From the NCBI RefSeq assembly GCF_003236385.1, contig NZ_POUA01000008.1, forward strand, positions 1 through 51,715: a DNA stretch of 51,715 nt, written 5' to 3'. Positions 26,724-34,797 of this stretch are shown here, in pieces. The notes beneath the pieces are model-generated. The model was not told the DNA's origin, did not search any database, and worked only from the letters and a program-made list of their open reading frames with translations. Numbering within the stretch: the stretch's first letter is position 1; each line of letters begins with the position of its first letter. The stretch comes from Spongiactinospora gelatinilytica (lineage in GTDB: Bacteria > Actinomycetota > Actinomycetes > Streptosporangiales > Streptosporangiaceae). Position numbers and translations under genes: made by a program.

Positions 26724-28233
26724 CGGTGCTCTCTTCATCCAATCCGATCAGGGTGGGGGCGACCTTGTTCTGCTGATTGCGTTTGGCTAGCTCGACCGCA
26801 TCCTCCGCATCCGTGTAGTAACCCTTCTTGATCGCCTTCTCAAGTGCTTCGAACAGTCCGGAGCGACGAGTCATCGTGCGGAATTTCCGTTCAACCGCAA
26901 GTAGCTCACGCATCGTCTCGAAGTGCAGGTCGTCTCCGTCGCAGACCTCACGAAGCAGCTCCACCTCGTCCGCGGCCACTGCAAGGTGCTGGTCGAGCGG
27001 ACTGCCGGGGAACTCCTCGCCCGTCTCCTGCTTGTAGATCTGGGGCAGCGAATCCTCGACCTCATGCTTCTCGAAGACCCAGATGCGTCGGATCTCATGC
27101 AGCTCGTCCATGGTGATTAGCTCGATACCCCGCACATGCTCTGGAGCGTTCTGTCGGATCCAGGTCTGCGCGTTAAGGAGTTTGCGGAGCCACTCCTCAC
27201 GGGCCTTCTGTGTGTACGGTCCAGGAACGTTGCGATCGTGGAAGAGCTGAATCGTGCCGTTCATCTTCCGGAAGTCACGCAGGTGGCTGTCGTCGGGAGC
27301 GTCGAGCTCGTCCCGTAGCTCCAGGAGGGGAAGCATCCACTCCTTCTCCTCGTCGTTCTGGATCATCGCCGACATGGACTTGTCCTTGTCGACGAGGGTG
27401 CACGTCCAGCAGCCGAAGCGGCTGTCACCACAGGAAGGAGTGGTGTTATCCACCACGAGTGGACATTCTCCATCGCTCGAGGCTCCTTGATACATGGTGA
27501 GGAGATCCTTGTTCGGATGCCCCCAGGGGTTGGGCTGCTGCATCAAGAACGTCCAGACCTCGTCGTTGCTCCATGCCTCGACGGGGCTGTAGACGAGGGA
27601 GTTGGGAAGGTTGCCGTTGGGCGAGAGACGGTCACGGACACGGCGCTTCTCGTGGCGCTCCATCACTCGGGCGCGAGCCTGGCTCTCGGCCTTGCGGATG
27701 CCCAGCACCAAGATCGCCTCACCGTGGTCATGCACGACTCGGCGAATGAACGAATTAGAAGGCTTGATCTTCAAGCGTTCGGTGCACCAGCGGAACTTCG
27801 GCTTCGGAGCGGGGTATCCCTTGCCGATCAAGCCGACCCAGAAGGTGTCCTTCACATCAGGCACCAGCCGGTTTGGTTGGATCGGGAGCTGCTGCTTCTC
27901 TGCAGCCTTGCGCATGGTCTCCAGTGATTGGGTCACCCAAGCAGCGACTACCGGATTCTCAACCAGGGTGTCCGTGCTGATGACATAGACCGGCTTGGTG
28001 CGCTGATCGGGCTCTAGGCCTTGTAGCGCCAGCCACACGAGTTGCAGTACCGCAGTGGAATCTTTGCCGCCGCTGTAGCCCACGACCCAAGGAACCTGAT
28101 CGGCCAGGTACAGCTCACGGATCTCTGCGGTCAGCTCGTTCACCACCGCGGCGAGACCGCCTTGACTCTCAAAGGGGACAGCGCGCCGGATGGGGGTGTT
28201 CAGCATGACGGCACTGCGCGTCGGGGTGCTCAT
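26710..28233 (-). CDS. dndC: DNA phosphorothioation sulfurtransferase DndC
   Basis: 507 aa, PAPS-reductase-like. The PP-loop VGYSGGKDSTAV (about 51-62) binds and splits ATP to activate the DNA backbone. A cysteine cluster for the iron-sulfur centre lies at SCGDSRFGCWTC (267-278), with C257 nearby. FRWCTERLKIKP (148-159) is the conserved PAPS-reductase-type segment. DndC works with DndA, D and E to put sulfur in place of a non-bridging phosphate oxygen. The ATG overlaps the dndB stop (ATGA). Confidence 0.95.
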   Translation of the reverse strand: MSTPTRSAVMLNTPIRRAVPFESQGGLAAVVNELTAEIRELYLADQVPWVVGYSGGKDSTAVLQLVWLALQGLEPDQRTKPVYVISTDTLVENPVVAAWVTQSLETMRKAAEKQQLPIQPNRLVPDVKDTFWVGLIGKGYPAPKPKFRWCTERLKIKPSNSFIRRVVHDHGEAILVLGIRKAESQARARVMERHEKRRVRDRLSPNGNLPNSLVYSPVEAWSNDEVWTFLMQQPNPWGHPNKDLLTMYQGASSDGECPLVVDNTTPSCGDSRFGCWTCTLVDKDKSMSAMIQNDEEKEWMLPLLELRDELDAPDDSHLRDFRKMNGTIQLFHDRNVPGPYTQKAREEWLRKLLNAQTWIRQNAPEHVRGIELITMDELHEIRRIWVFEKHEVEDSLPQIYKQETGEEFPGSPLDQHLAVAADEVELLREVCDGDDLHFETMRELLAVERKFRTMTRRSGLFEALEKAIKKGYYTDAEDAVELAKRNQQNKVAPTLIGLDEESTDAPA

Positions 28234-29372
28234 CGCTCTCCTCGCTGGTAGGCGTCTTCTGCCTGCTGCTCATCGGCAGTCAGTTCGAGACCGAGCTGCT
28301 TGCGTAGATAATTCACGGTAAGTACGACGTTTTGGTGATTCTTCGAGACACGGCCACCGATGATCGCACGTCCCTCCCAGTCAGGATTGGTCCGCGACCA
28401 GTCCACATCTCGAAGCGGCGCCAGCCGCGGCTTCCACGCCTCTGGATCAAGGGAACCGCGAAGTAGTGTGTTTCCGAGCAGCCCTAGCGCGTGAAGGGCG
28501 ATCCCATGCGTGTGTAGGTACTGCTTGCGGATCTCGGAGGCGGAGAGAGATCGTCTCCGCACTTCTCCCCAGTCCGGGATGAGTGCATCTATAGCTTCCC
28601 AGTAGTCCCACGGCAGGCGTTCCCCGTCCTTGCCGCTAGTCAGCTCCAGCCCTTGTAGAAGGGCACTCATCGCCGAGTACAGGGCGCTGAGCGTGAAGAG
28701 CTTGCGCGATCGAGCTGAGAGGTTGCTGCTCTCCATTTCAACGAAGTTGCGGAACACCGGGCACTTCAGCGCAAGGAGCCGCGTCAGCTGTGAGAGCTCA
28801 TCCCGATGGTCGTAGAGGACTCCAATGGAACGGGCCGGCCGCACAGCATGGCGGTTCAGGTCAGCGAACATCTGCTGGCTGCGCTCGAGGCCCGCGTCGT
28901 GGAAGAAGACGACAGCGATGGTCTCATCACCGAGTGATGGGTTCTCTTTGAGTGCCGCCTCGATAGCTGCACGTCGGTGCTGGCCGTCATTGATCAAGAA
29001 GCGCGAGGCCATCGGGATGTGCAGCTGACCGACCCGCAACCCTGGGCCTTGGTCCGCCACGCCCACGAAGCGCATGGAGCCATCGACGGAGGCGGTTAGC
29101 GCAGAAAAGACGTAATCGTCAGGGTTCTCCAGGATGTACTGCGCGAGTGCTGGAACTCGTCCCTTGTTCAGGACTCGCTGCGCTCGAACCTCCGGCGCTA
29201 GCTCATCCTCATCGAACAAAAAGATCTTGGGGATGAGGCGCAACGGACACATCGATACGTAGTACTCACGTCCTGCCTGCAAACCGCGGATAGCCGGGAA
29301 GATGTACTCGAAGCCCGCAGTGGTGGCGCCCCCACCTTGCTGCACCAGCGCATGTGATCCCACGTAGTCCAC
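28230..29372 (-). CDS. dndB: Dnd regulator DndB
   Basis: 380 aa from a GTG at 29372 (VDYVGSHALVQQGGGATTAG). DGQHRRAAIEAAL and FADLNRHAVRPARSIGVLYDHRD are hallmarks of the DndB/DGQHR-domain family. In Salmonella DndB represses the dnd promoter by binding inverted repeats; a similar role is likely here. The gene diverges from dndA with ~45 bp between starts, the place for shared control. Upstream in-frame extension exists but would run through dndA, so the GTG is chosen. It is first of the dndBCDE operon. Confidence 0.9.
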   Translation of the reverse strand: MDYVGSHALVQQGGGATTAGFEYIFPAIRGLQAGREYYVSMCPLRLIPKIFLFDEDELAPEVRAQRVLNKGRVPALAQYILENPDDYVFSALTASVDGSMRFVGVADQGPGLRVGQLHIPMASRFLINDGQHRRAAIEAALKENPSLGDETIAVVFFHDAGLERSQQMFADLNRHAVRPARSIGVLYDHRDELSQLTRLLALKCPVFRNFVEMESSNLSARSRKLFTLSALYSAMSALLQGLELTSGKDGERLPWDYWEAIDALIPDWGEVRRRSLSASEIRKQYLHTHGIALHALGLLGNTLLRGSLDPEAWKPRLAPLRDVDWSRTNPDWEGRAIIGGRVSKNHQNVVLTVNYLRKQLGLELTADEQQAEDAYQRGER

Positions 29373-29416
29373 GGTACCGTAGGTACGTGTGCGTTTTAAC
29401 GTACACACGTGATGTG
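29370..29416. promoter_or_regulatory. Divergent dndA/dndB control region with inverted repeats
   Basis: The ~45-bp gap holds ACGGTACCGT (29371-29380, perfect palindrome), TACG-N12-CGTA (29384-29403) and ACGTGTG...CACACGT (29385-29410). The Salmonella DndB site has been described as TACG-N10-CGTA; the spacing here is two bases longer. Likely operator for DndB; -10/-35 elements are not clear. Confidence 0.55.
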
Positions 29417-30604
29417 ATGCCAACAATGATGAGAGCTGGGGTGCATGTGGTCGCCTACCTGGATGCTGCGGCAACGACGAGGGTGCTCCCGGAGGTCGCC
29501 GAGGTCGTCCTGCACTGGATGTCCCAAGATTTCGGCAATGCGGGCTCGCGTACCCATGAGTATGGAACTCGCGCCAAGAAGGCAGTAGCCCGCGCTCGTG
29601 AAGGCATCGCAGCCCACCTCTGCGCACGCCCGGATGAGTTGATCTTCACCAGCGGTGCAACCGAGAGCAACAACATCGCCATCCTGGGGCTGGCTCCTTT
29701 CGGCGCTAAGGCTGAACGCCGTCACATCATCAGCACCGCAATTGAGCACAAGGCTGTGCTGGAGCCACTGGAGCACCTACAGTCACAGAGTTTCGAGGTC
29801 GAGCTGATCGAACCGGGCTCCTCCGGCCGCGTGAGCGCGGAAGCCGTACTGGAACGGCTACGTCCTGACACGCTGCTTGTATCTGTCATGCAGGTCAACA
29901 ACGAGACTGGTGTCATCCAGCCCGTCGCCGCGCTGGCCGAGCATCTCCGCTCCACTTCCACGTATCTTCACGTTGACGCGGCCCAGGGCTTCGGCAAGCT
30001 GCCAGACGACCTTCGTGCACCAATCGATCTCATCAGCTTCAGCGGGCACAAGATTGGAGCGCCCAAGGGAGTGGGCGGCCTGCTCATCAGACGCCGCGGG
30101 CGGGACTCCGTGCCGCTGACCCCGCTGATGTACGGAGGCGGCCAGGAACGCAAGCTCCGCCCCGGCACACTTCCGGTTCCCCTCATCATGGGTCTGTCCA
30201 AAGCTCTTGAGGTGTTCGAAAGCGAACGTACACAGTGGCTGCAAGCGGCCAGCGAGTTCCGCGCCCGTCTGCTGAAGGGACTCGACAAGACCCGCTTCAA
30301 CCTCCATGGCGACCAAGAGCACGTGGTCCCGCACATCCTCAACCTGTCGTTCGCGGGCGTGGACACTGAGGCCTTGATCTTGCAGCTGAAGAACTACGCC
30401 GCGGTGGCCACCGGATCCGCCTGTACAAGTGCGTCGTACACCCCAAGCCATGTTCTCGCAGCGATGGGACTGCCCGAAGAACAGGCCAGCAACGGGCTGC
30501 GCCTCTCTTGGTTCCCCGACCAGGCTCAGGCACTGGACGTCGACGAGTTCGCAAGTATCATCGCCGAGTACCAATCCGGCATCGCACCGGTCACTTCCTC
30601 TTGA
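29417..30604 (+). CDS. dndA: Cysteine desulfurase DndA (IscS-like)
   Basis: About 395 aa, PLP-dependent class V enzyme that delivers sulfur from L-cysteine to DndC. VAYLDAAATTRVLPEVAE is the family opening. GATESNNIAILGLA, HVDAAQGFGKLP and the PLP-lysine motif SFSGHKIGAPKG (Lys near 212) follow. The catalytic cysteine lies in TGSACTSASYTPSHVLAAMG (near 335). The start could be the ATG at 29417, the ATGs at 29426/29429, or a GTG near 29447 just before the conserved part. It ends 14 nt inside the convergent methyltransferase gene. Confidence 0.92.
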   Translation: MPTMMRAGVHVVAYLDAAATTRVLPEVAEVVLHWMSQDFGNAGSRTHEYGTRAKKAVARAREGIAAHLCARPDELIFTSGATESNNIAILGLAPFGAKAERRHIISTAIEHKAVLEPLEHLQSQSFEVELIEPGSSGRVSAEAVLERLRPDTLLVSVMQVNNETGVIQPVAALAEHLRSTSTYLHVDAAQGFGKLPDDLRAPIDLISFSGHKIGAPKGVGGLLIRRRGRDSVPLTPLMYGGGQERKLRPGTLPVPLIMGLSKALEVFESERTQWLQAASEFRARLLKGLDKTRFNLHGDQEHVVPHILNLSFAGVDTEALILQLKNYAAVATGSACTSASYTPSHVLAAMGLPEEQASNGLRLSWFPDQAQALDVDEFASIIAEYQSGIAPVTSS

Positions 30605-32039
30605 TCAGTCGGTGACCACGGAGCTGGCGGCCGCAGCGGACTAGCTCGGCCTCCCAGCCCTGCTCCGTCCTAATGAGATGGGGATTGGCGTATAGGCCGG
30701 CTCGCAGCTCGCTCTCGGTTAGTCGCCGATACTTCGGAACACTGGGGTCATCCGGGTGAAGAAACTCATGCTTGCGATGGAGTAGAGGTCTGTTCTCCGA
30801 CTGCTCGTAGGGCATGTGTGAGGTCTTGAATGTGGTGAGATCGACCATGTAGGACGATCGCAGCCGCGGATGCGGATCCGTGTCGAACTCGGGATAGTCC
30901 AGCCAACTCACTCCCCTACCCTGATGGCGCAGCTTGGCCAGGGTCCACTCCTGCGGACGTCCTGCCGCGAGCGAAGCGCAGTGCTCATACAGGCGTAGCA
31001 CAACGGGCATGTGATCAATTGCCCGGCGATGCACGTACAGGGCTGTTGGCGTGAGCTTGCCAGCCTTTGACCCGTTCATCGCACCACGGACATAGGCATC
31101 ATCGCGCAGCTTGAGCAGCAGACGATCGGACCGCATGCATGCTTCCCTGTAGGAGTTGAAGAACGCTCTCACGTCGAGCTGCACGGGAAGGGGGAGGCAT
31201 CCGAAGGGGGCACGCCCATTGAACAGCTCCACACCTAGGAACAGCAGCGTGGTCAAGGTGGATCTCTTCGCACCTTCCACGACCTTGTCTGGATCGGCCG
31301 ACACCCGGACGATCCGCTGCAGTTCTGCGGTGTTCAAATGGGCTAGGAGCTCCGCCATCTGCGCCGGCATCTCCTCTACACGCGGCACCCGCCCGCGTCG
31401 CTCTGTGTAGTCGACTACCGAGGCTATCGCCGATGCCGCGTCGTCAGAGGCCAGCCAAATGGCCGCGGGTGCGATCCGACGAGCCAGATAGCCCAGGCGC
31501 GCTTCATCACGCTTGAAGGCATAGACGATTCCGGGAGCCGCAGAGACGCACCGGACGCCTGTGGCATCCTCAACGCAACTTCGGAGCTCTCCAGCACTGA
31601 ACAGGTGCTGAAACGTCCGCCGGCTGGTAAGGACTCCGTCGCCGAAACCCGTGCCCTTGATCTTGGACTTCTCCCAGGTGAGACGAGCGGAGACCACCAA
31701 GATCCCCTTAGCAAGCCCCCACGCCTTGACGAGCGTACGACGCCGTTCCTCCGGGTCCTCGATGATGTTGAGGACATAAGTCAGCAGCACGACATCCGAT
31801 GGGTTGAGGCTGCCTTCGGGGTGATAGTGGGGGTCCCAGCCGACCGCTCTCATGGCGACCCCCTGTAGAGCCCGGACATCATCCCCTCGTCCGCAGCCAT
31901 AGTCCAGGACTGACGAGTCAGACGTGATCTGCTGGTCCACCACAGCCTGACGCGCGGGTACGGAAAGTCCCGTTCTGCCGATGGCGGTCAGGCGACGCTC
32001 GGTTTCCCAAGCGCCGCCCATCTGCTCTGCGAGAGTCAC
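30591..32039 (-). CDS. DNA phosphorothioation-associated putative methyltransferase
   Basis: 482 aa. A class I SAM-binding motif VLDYGCGRGDDVRAL (44-58) is followed by VGWDPHYHPEG and VVLLTYVLNIIEDPEERR, the arrangement of the Dnd-associated methyltransferase family detected by profiling with dnd genes. The C-terminal half (LPVQLDVRAFFNSY...; LDYPEFDTDPHPRLRSSYMVD) is family specific. The substrate is unknown. GTG start at 32039, 16 nt after the preceding gene. It is last in the second operon and its end overlaps that of dndA. Confidence 0.85.
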   Translation of the reverse strand: MTLAEQMGGAWETERRLTAIGRTGLSVPARQAVVDQQITSDSSVLDYGCGRGDDVRALQGVAMRAVGWDPHYHPEGSLNPSDVVLLTYVLNIIEDPEERRRTLVKAWGLAKGILVVSARLTWEKSKIKGTGFGDGVLTSRRTFQHLFSAGELRSCVEDATGVRCVSAAPGIVYAFKRDEARLGYLARRIAPAAIWLASDDAASAIASVVDYTERRGRVPRVEEMPAQMAELLAHLNTAELQRIVRVSADPDKVVEGAKRSTLTTLLFLGVELFNGRAPFGCLPLPVQLDVRAFFNSYREACMRSDRLLLKLRDDAYVRGAMNGSKAGKLTPTALYVHRRAIDHMPVVLRLYEHCASLAAGRPQEWTLAKLRHQGRGVSWLDYPEFDTDPHPRLRSSYMVDLTTFKTSHMPYEQSENRPLLHRKHEFLHPDDPSVPKYRRLTESELRAGLYANPHLIRTEQGWEAELVRCGRQLRGHRLIKRK

Positions 32040-32055
32040 ATGCCCATCATGGGGT

Positions 32056-32532
32056 TCAGAACTCCGGAGGGCTGAAGAATTGGCCTAGCTCTGGGGGAAG
32101 CCCTCCGGACCTCTGATCCCGGCCAGCTCGTCGTACCATCTCCAACAACACGTCCATGACCCGCGACTTGCTCGCGTTGATCTCGCCTTGGATGTAGTTG
32201 AGACCACCGTTTGCATACTCTTCGAAGATTGTGACCCGCTCCCCGAGGCGCTCCTCACTCAGGATGGAAGCGTCGCCAGGGTGCTCCAGTACCCCGAGGG
32301 AGTCGATGAATGCCTCGGCAGTCGGAGAGCGGCGCAAGACTTCGTACCGAATGGGTTCGCCGGTCTCGCTGAACTCCTCCCTACGCTCATGGGCGTAGCC
32401 GACGGACGCTGCAAAAAGTAAGGTCGCGGCCATACTGGTGAATGGACCATCGCCGTCCTTGCTCAGCTGCTGGATCAGACTCTCGTGCCCCTTGGGCCGA
32501 CGAACTCGCTGCTCACTGGGGCTCGTCATCAT
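32056..32532 (-). CDS. Dnd system-associated protein 4
   Basis: 158 aa. RRPKGHESLIQQLS, GPFTSMAATLLFAASVGYAH and GGLNYIQGEINASKSRVMDV match the family called DNA phosphorothioation-associated protein 4. The function is not known; it is usually encoded next to the Dnd restriction-type genes. The start codon overlaps the stop of the DndD-like ATPase gene (ATGA), suggesting a fixed stoichiometry with it. Confidence 0.8.
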   Translation of the reverse strand: MMTSPSEQRVRRPKGHESLIQQLSKDGDGPFTSMAATLLFAASVGYAHERREEFSETGEPIRYEVLRRSPTAEAFIDSLGVLEHPGDASILSEERLGERVTIFEEYANGGLNYIQGEINASKSRVMDVLLEMVRRAGRDQRSGGLPPELGQFFSPPEF

Positions 32533-34598
32533 TGCGCCACCTCAGTGAACTCTGCGCCGTCGAAGGAAGATCCCAGTACCTGGTACGGGTACTCTCTCCC
32601 GTTCACAGCGATCTTCTTCGTAACGTCCTGCAGGTCACTTTTCGTCGTATGGGTCGTAATCACATACTGCTTGCCCACGCGCGGGTGCAGCGAGTTCTCG
32701 GCGACCCCTTCGGCTTGGGCCTTGCTGGACAGGACCACCACCTGAGAGGTCATCTCTGGGAGAAACCTGGCGATCTGCCGACGGTAGTCATCGTCTAGGT
32801 TGCCGAACACCGCGTCCATGACAATCGGATACTCGCCGCCGACGCCTCCGAAGAAGGGGTTCGGATTCGTGGCAGCGTCGCGGCACTCTTGCGCGATGGC
32901 GCCGACGAAGGAGAGTGAGAGCAGCATGTTCTCACCAGTGGACTTGGGGGCCGGGACCTTCTCATCGCCTATCCGCTCCCAGTACTCCAGCTGGAATCCC
33001 GGCGTAAGCTCCGGCTCGTAGTTCTTCAGCGACGCCTGTTTGAACAGGGTTCGGATGCGGGTGTCCAGACGGCGGCGGATGCTGTCGGACAAGAGCTCAA
33101 GGATCTGCCGGAGCGCGGTCTCGGTCTCTCGGATCACGGCGATCCGGCGCTGGATCCGCTGGTTGTTCTCGTCCTTGACCTGAATCTTGTCGACCTGCTC
33201 CTCTTTCTGCCTTTTCTGGTTGGCCAGGAAGTCGAGGTGCTCGTCGATTGTGCCGAGGCGTCTGCTCGTCTCGCTCAACTTGTCGATCATCTTGCTGCGT
33301 CGCACTTCGATTGCACTGATGTCTTCCGCCGGCAGCTTCTTGATCTCAATGGAAACCTCGTTGAGCTGCTCAACCAGCGTGCGCTCTTTGTCTGATGCCT
33401 CACCGATCAGCCGATCCGTCTCCGCCAACCGATCCATCGTGCCACGACGCCGCTCCTCCAAGCCGGCTACAGCGCCGCGAAGTTGATTCCATGCCGCTTC
33501 CACGTCGGCAAGGCCAGCACGCGCACGCCACATTTCCAATGCTGCTCGCTCGGGCGAGCCTTCGGTGAGATGGGTACCGCAGATGCACTCGCCCTCTACG
33601 AGAAGGTCGTCGATGAACGTGCGCTTTAATGGTGCGGGCAGCTCACCGCGCTCGCGAAGTGCATCACAGGCAGCGATGATCTCCTCAGGCAGATCAGGAA
33701 GGAAGGCTAGATAACCTGAATCTGCGAGCACCCGAGAGCGCTCGTCTTCGAGCTTGCGCAGTGACTCATGGGCGCTCTCACGTTCCCGTTCCAGGCGCTC
33801 ACGCTCAAGCTGAAGTTGCTTGGCACCGTCCAGGGACTTGAGACGTGCCGCGAGTAGCTCAATCTCATCCTTGAGGTGCTGAACTTCAGTGTTAAGAGAC
33901 TCCTTCTCCTGCTTCTTCTCTTCCGTCTCCTTGAAGATGGCATCGATCTCAGCAGTCAGGCGCTCGGCGAGCTCACTGTTAGCCCCCTCGGACTTCAGCT
34001 GGTGACGCAGCTTGTTCGCCGCCGTAGGTAGGTGCTTGAGGGCTCGCTCGAGCTGCTCTAGGCCGAGGAGTGTCTTGATCGCATGCTGGATCTCCGCGTA
34101 GGCCTCCTTGCGGACCAACTGCTCGATGCGCTCACCGTTGACGAAGAAGAACTTGCTGAGGCGCTCGGGAAGAATCTTGTCTATGTGTCCCTGAGCGCTC
34201 TTGAGCTCTTTGGTGACGCCCCTGTCGTCACGCTCGAGGAGGAGCAGCTGTGCCTTGGGCAAACGCTGGTCTGAACTCTGCTTCTCCGCTGTGAGAAACC
34301 GGCGTGCAGTGTAGGTGCGGCCTTCGTGTTCGAACTCAATGGTCACCGACATGTCCACCGACGAACCGACGCGTGCTTCCTGCCAGATCCCGTTGTTGAT
34401 CAATCTGTCTTGCTGCTCGACATCTGCGCTGAGATGCCCGTAGAGGGCCCAGGTGAAGGCGTTGAGCAGGGTCGTCTTACCGCCACCGTTGGTGCCGTAT
34501 ACCAGCGTGACGTTGTGCCCCGGCTCCTGGGCGAACGAGATGCTGCTACGTCCGCCGTACGGTCTGAAGTTCTCAAGCTCGATCGACAGCAGCTTCAC
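32529..34598 (-). CDS. Second DndD/SMC-like ATPase of the Dnd restriction-type operon
   Basis: 689 aa. Starts MKLLSIELENFRPYGGRSSI, Walker A YGTNGGGKTTLLNAF (34-48), FFVNGERIEQLVRKEA, two long coiled-coil arms (about 190-310 and 360-500) separated by a hook-like GECICGTHL (near 335). The ABC signature region is STGENMLLSLSFVGAIAQE and Walker B is PIVMDAVFGNLDDDYR. It resembles DndD and Rad50 but is a distinct paralogue of the dndD gene in this window. It probably powers a DNA-sensing or loading step together with the helicase. GTG start overlaps the preceding stop (GTGA). Confidence 0.85.
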   Translation of the reverse strand: MKLLSIELENFRPYGGRSSISFAQEPGHNVTLVYGTNGGGKTTLLNAFTWALYGHLSADVEQQDRLINNGIWQEARVGSSVDMSVTIEFEHEGRTYTARRFLTAEKQSSDQRLPKAQLLLLERDDRGVTKELKSAQGHIDKILPERLSKFFFVNGERIEQLVRKEAYAEIQHAIKTLLGLEQLERALKHLPTAANKLRHQLKSEGANSELAERLTAEIDAIFKETEEKKQEKESLNTEVQHLKDEIELLAARLKSLDGAKQLQLERERLERERESAHESLRKLEDERSRVLADSGYLAFLPDLPEEIIAACDALRERGELPAPLKRTFIDDLLVEGECICGTHLTEGSPERAALEMWRARAGLADVEAAWNQLRGAVAGLEERRRGTMDRLAETDRLIGEASDKERTLVEQLNEVSIEIKKLPAEDISAIEVRRSKMIDKLSETSRRLGTIDEHLDFLANQKRQKEEQVDKIQVKDENNQRIQRRIAVIRETETALRQILELLSDSIRRRLDTRIRTLFKQASLKNYEPELTPGFQLEYWERIGDEKVPAPKSTGENMLLSLSFVGAIAQECRDAATNPNPFFGGVGGEYPIVMDAVFGNLDDDYRRQIARFLPEMTSQVVVLSSKAQAEGVAENSLHPRVGKQYVITTHTTKSDLQDVTKKIAVNGREYPYQVLGSSFDGAEFTEVAQ

Positions 34599-34780
34599 TT
34601 GATGATGCCCTCAACCCTCCGGATGATCTGGTCGCTCACGTTGCGCGTCACCGTCGCGGTGTCTCCCAGATGCAGGTTCTCCTTCTCCAAAGTCAGAACG
34701 TCCACGATAAGCTTCTTCGCCTCATCGCTTAGCTCCGCATAGATACGACCGACGATCTCGCGCTCGTTCTGGTCGCTCAC
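34595..34780 (-). CDS. 61-aa protein between helicase and ATPase genes
   Basis: Reads MSDQNEREIVGRIYAELSDE, then KKLIVDVLTLEKENLH and ends RNVSDQIIRRVEGIIK. Predominantly helical, no Cys. GTG start with GGAG upstream, 17 nt after the helicase gene. Its stop overlaps the ATPase start (GTGA). Tight coupling on both sides supports a real gene, perhaps a small subunit of the ATPase. No family recognised. Confidence 0.65.
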   Translation of the reverse strand: MSDQNEREIVGRIYAELSDEAKKLIVDVLTLEKENLHLGDTATVTRNVSDQIIRRVEGIIK

Positions 34781-34797
34781 TGTCTATTCTCCACCCT

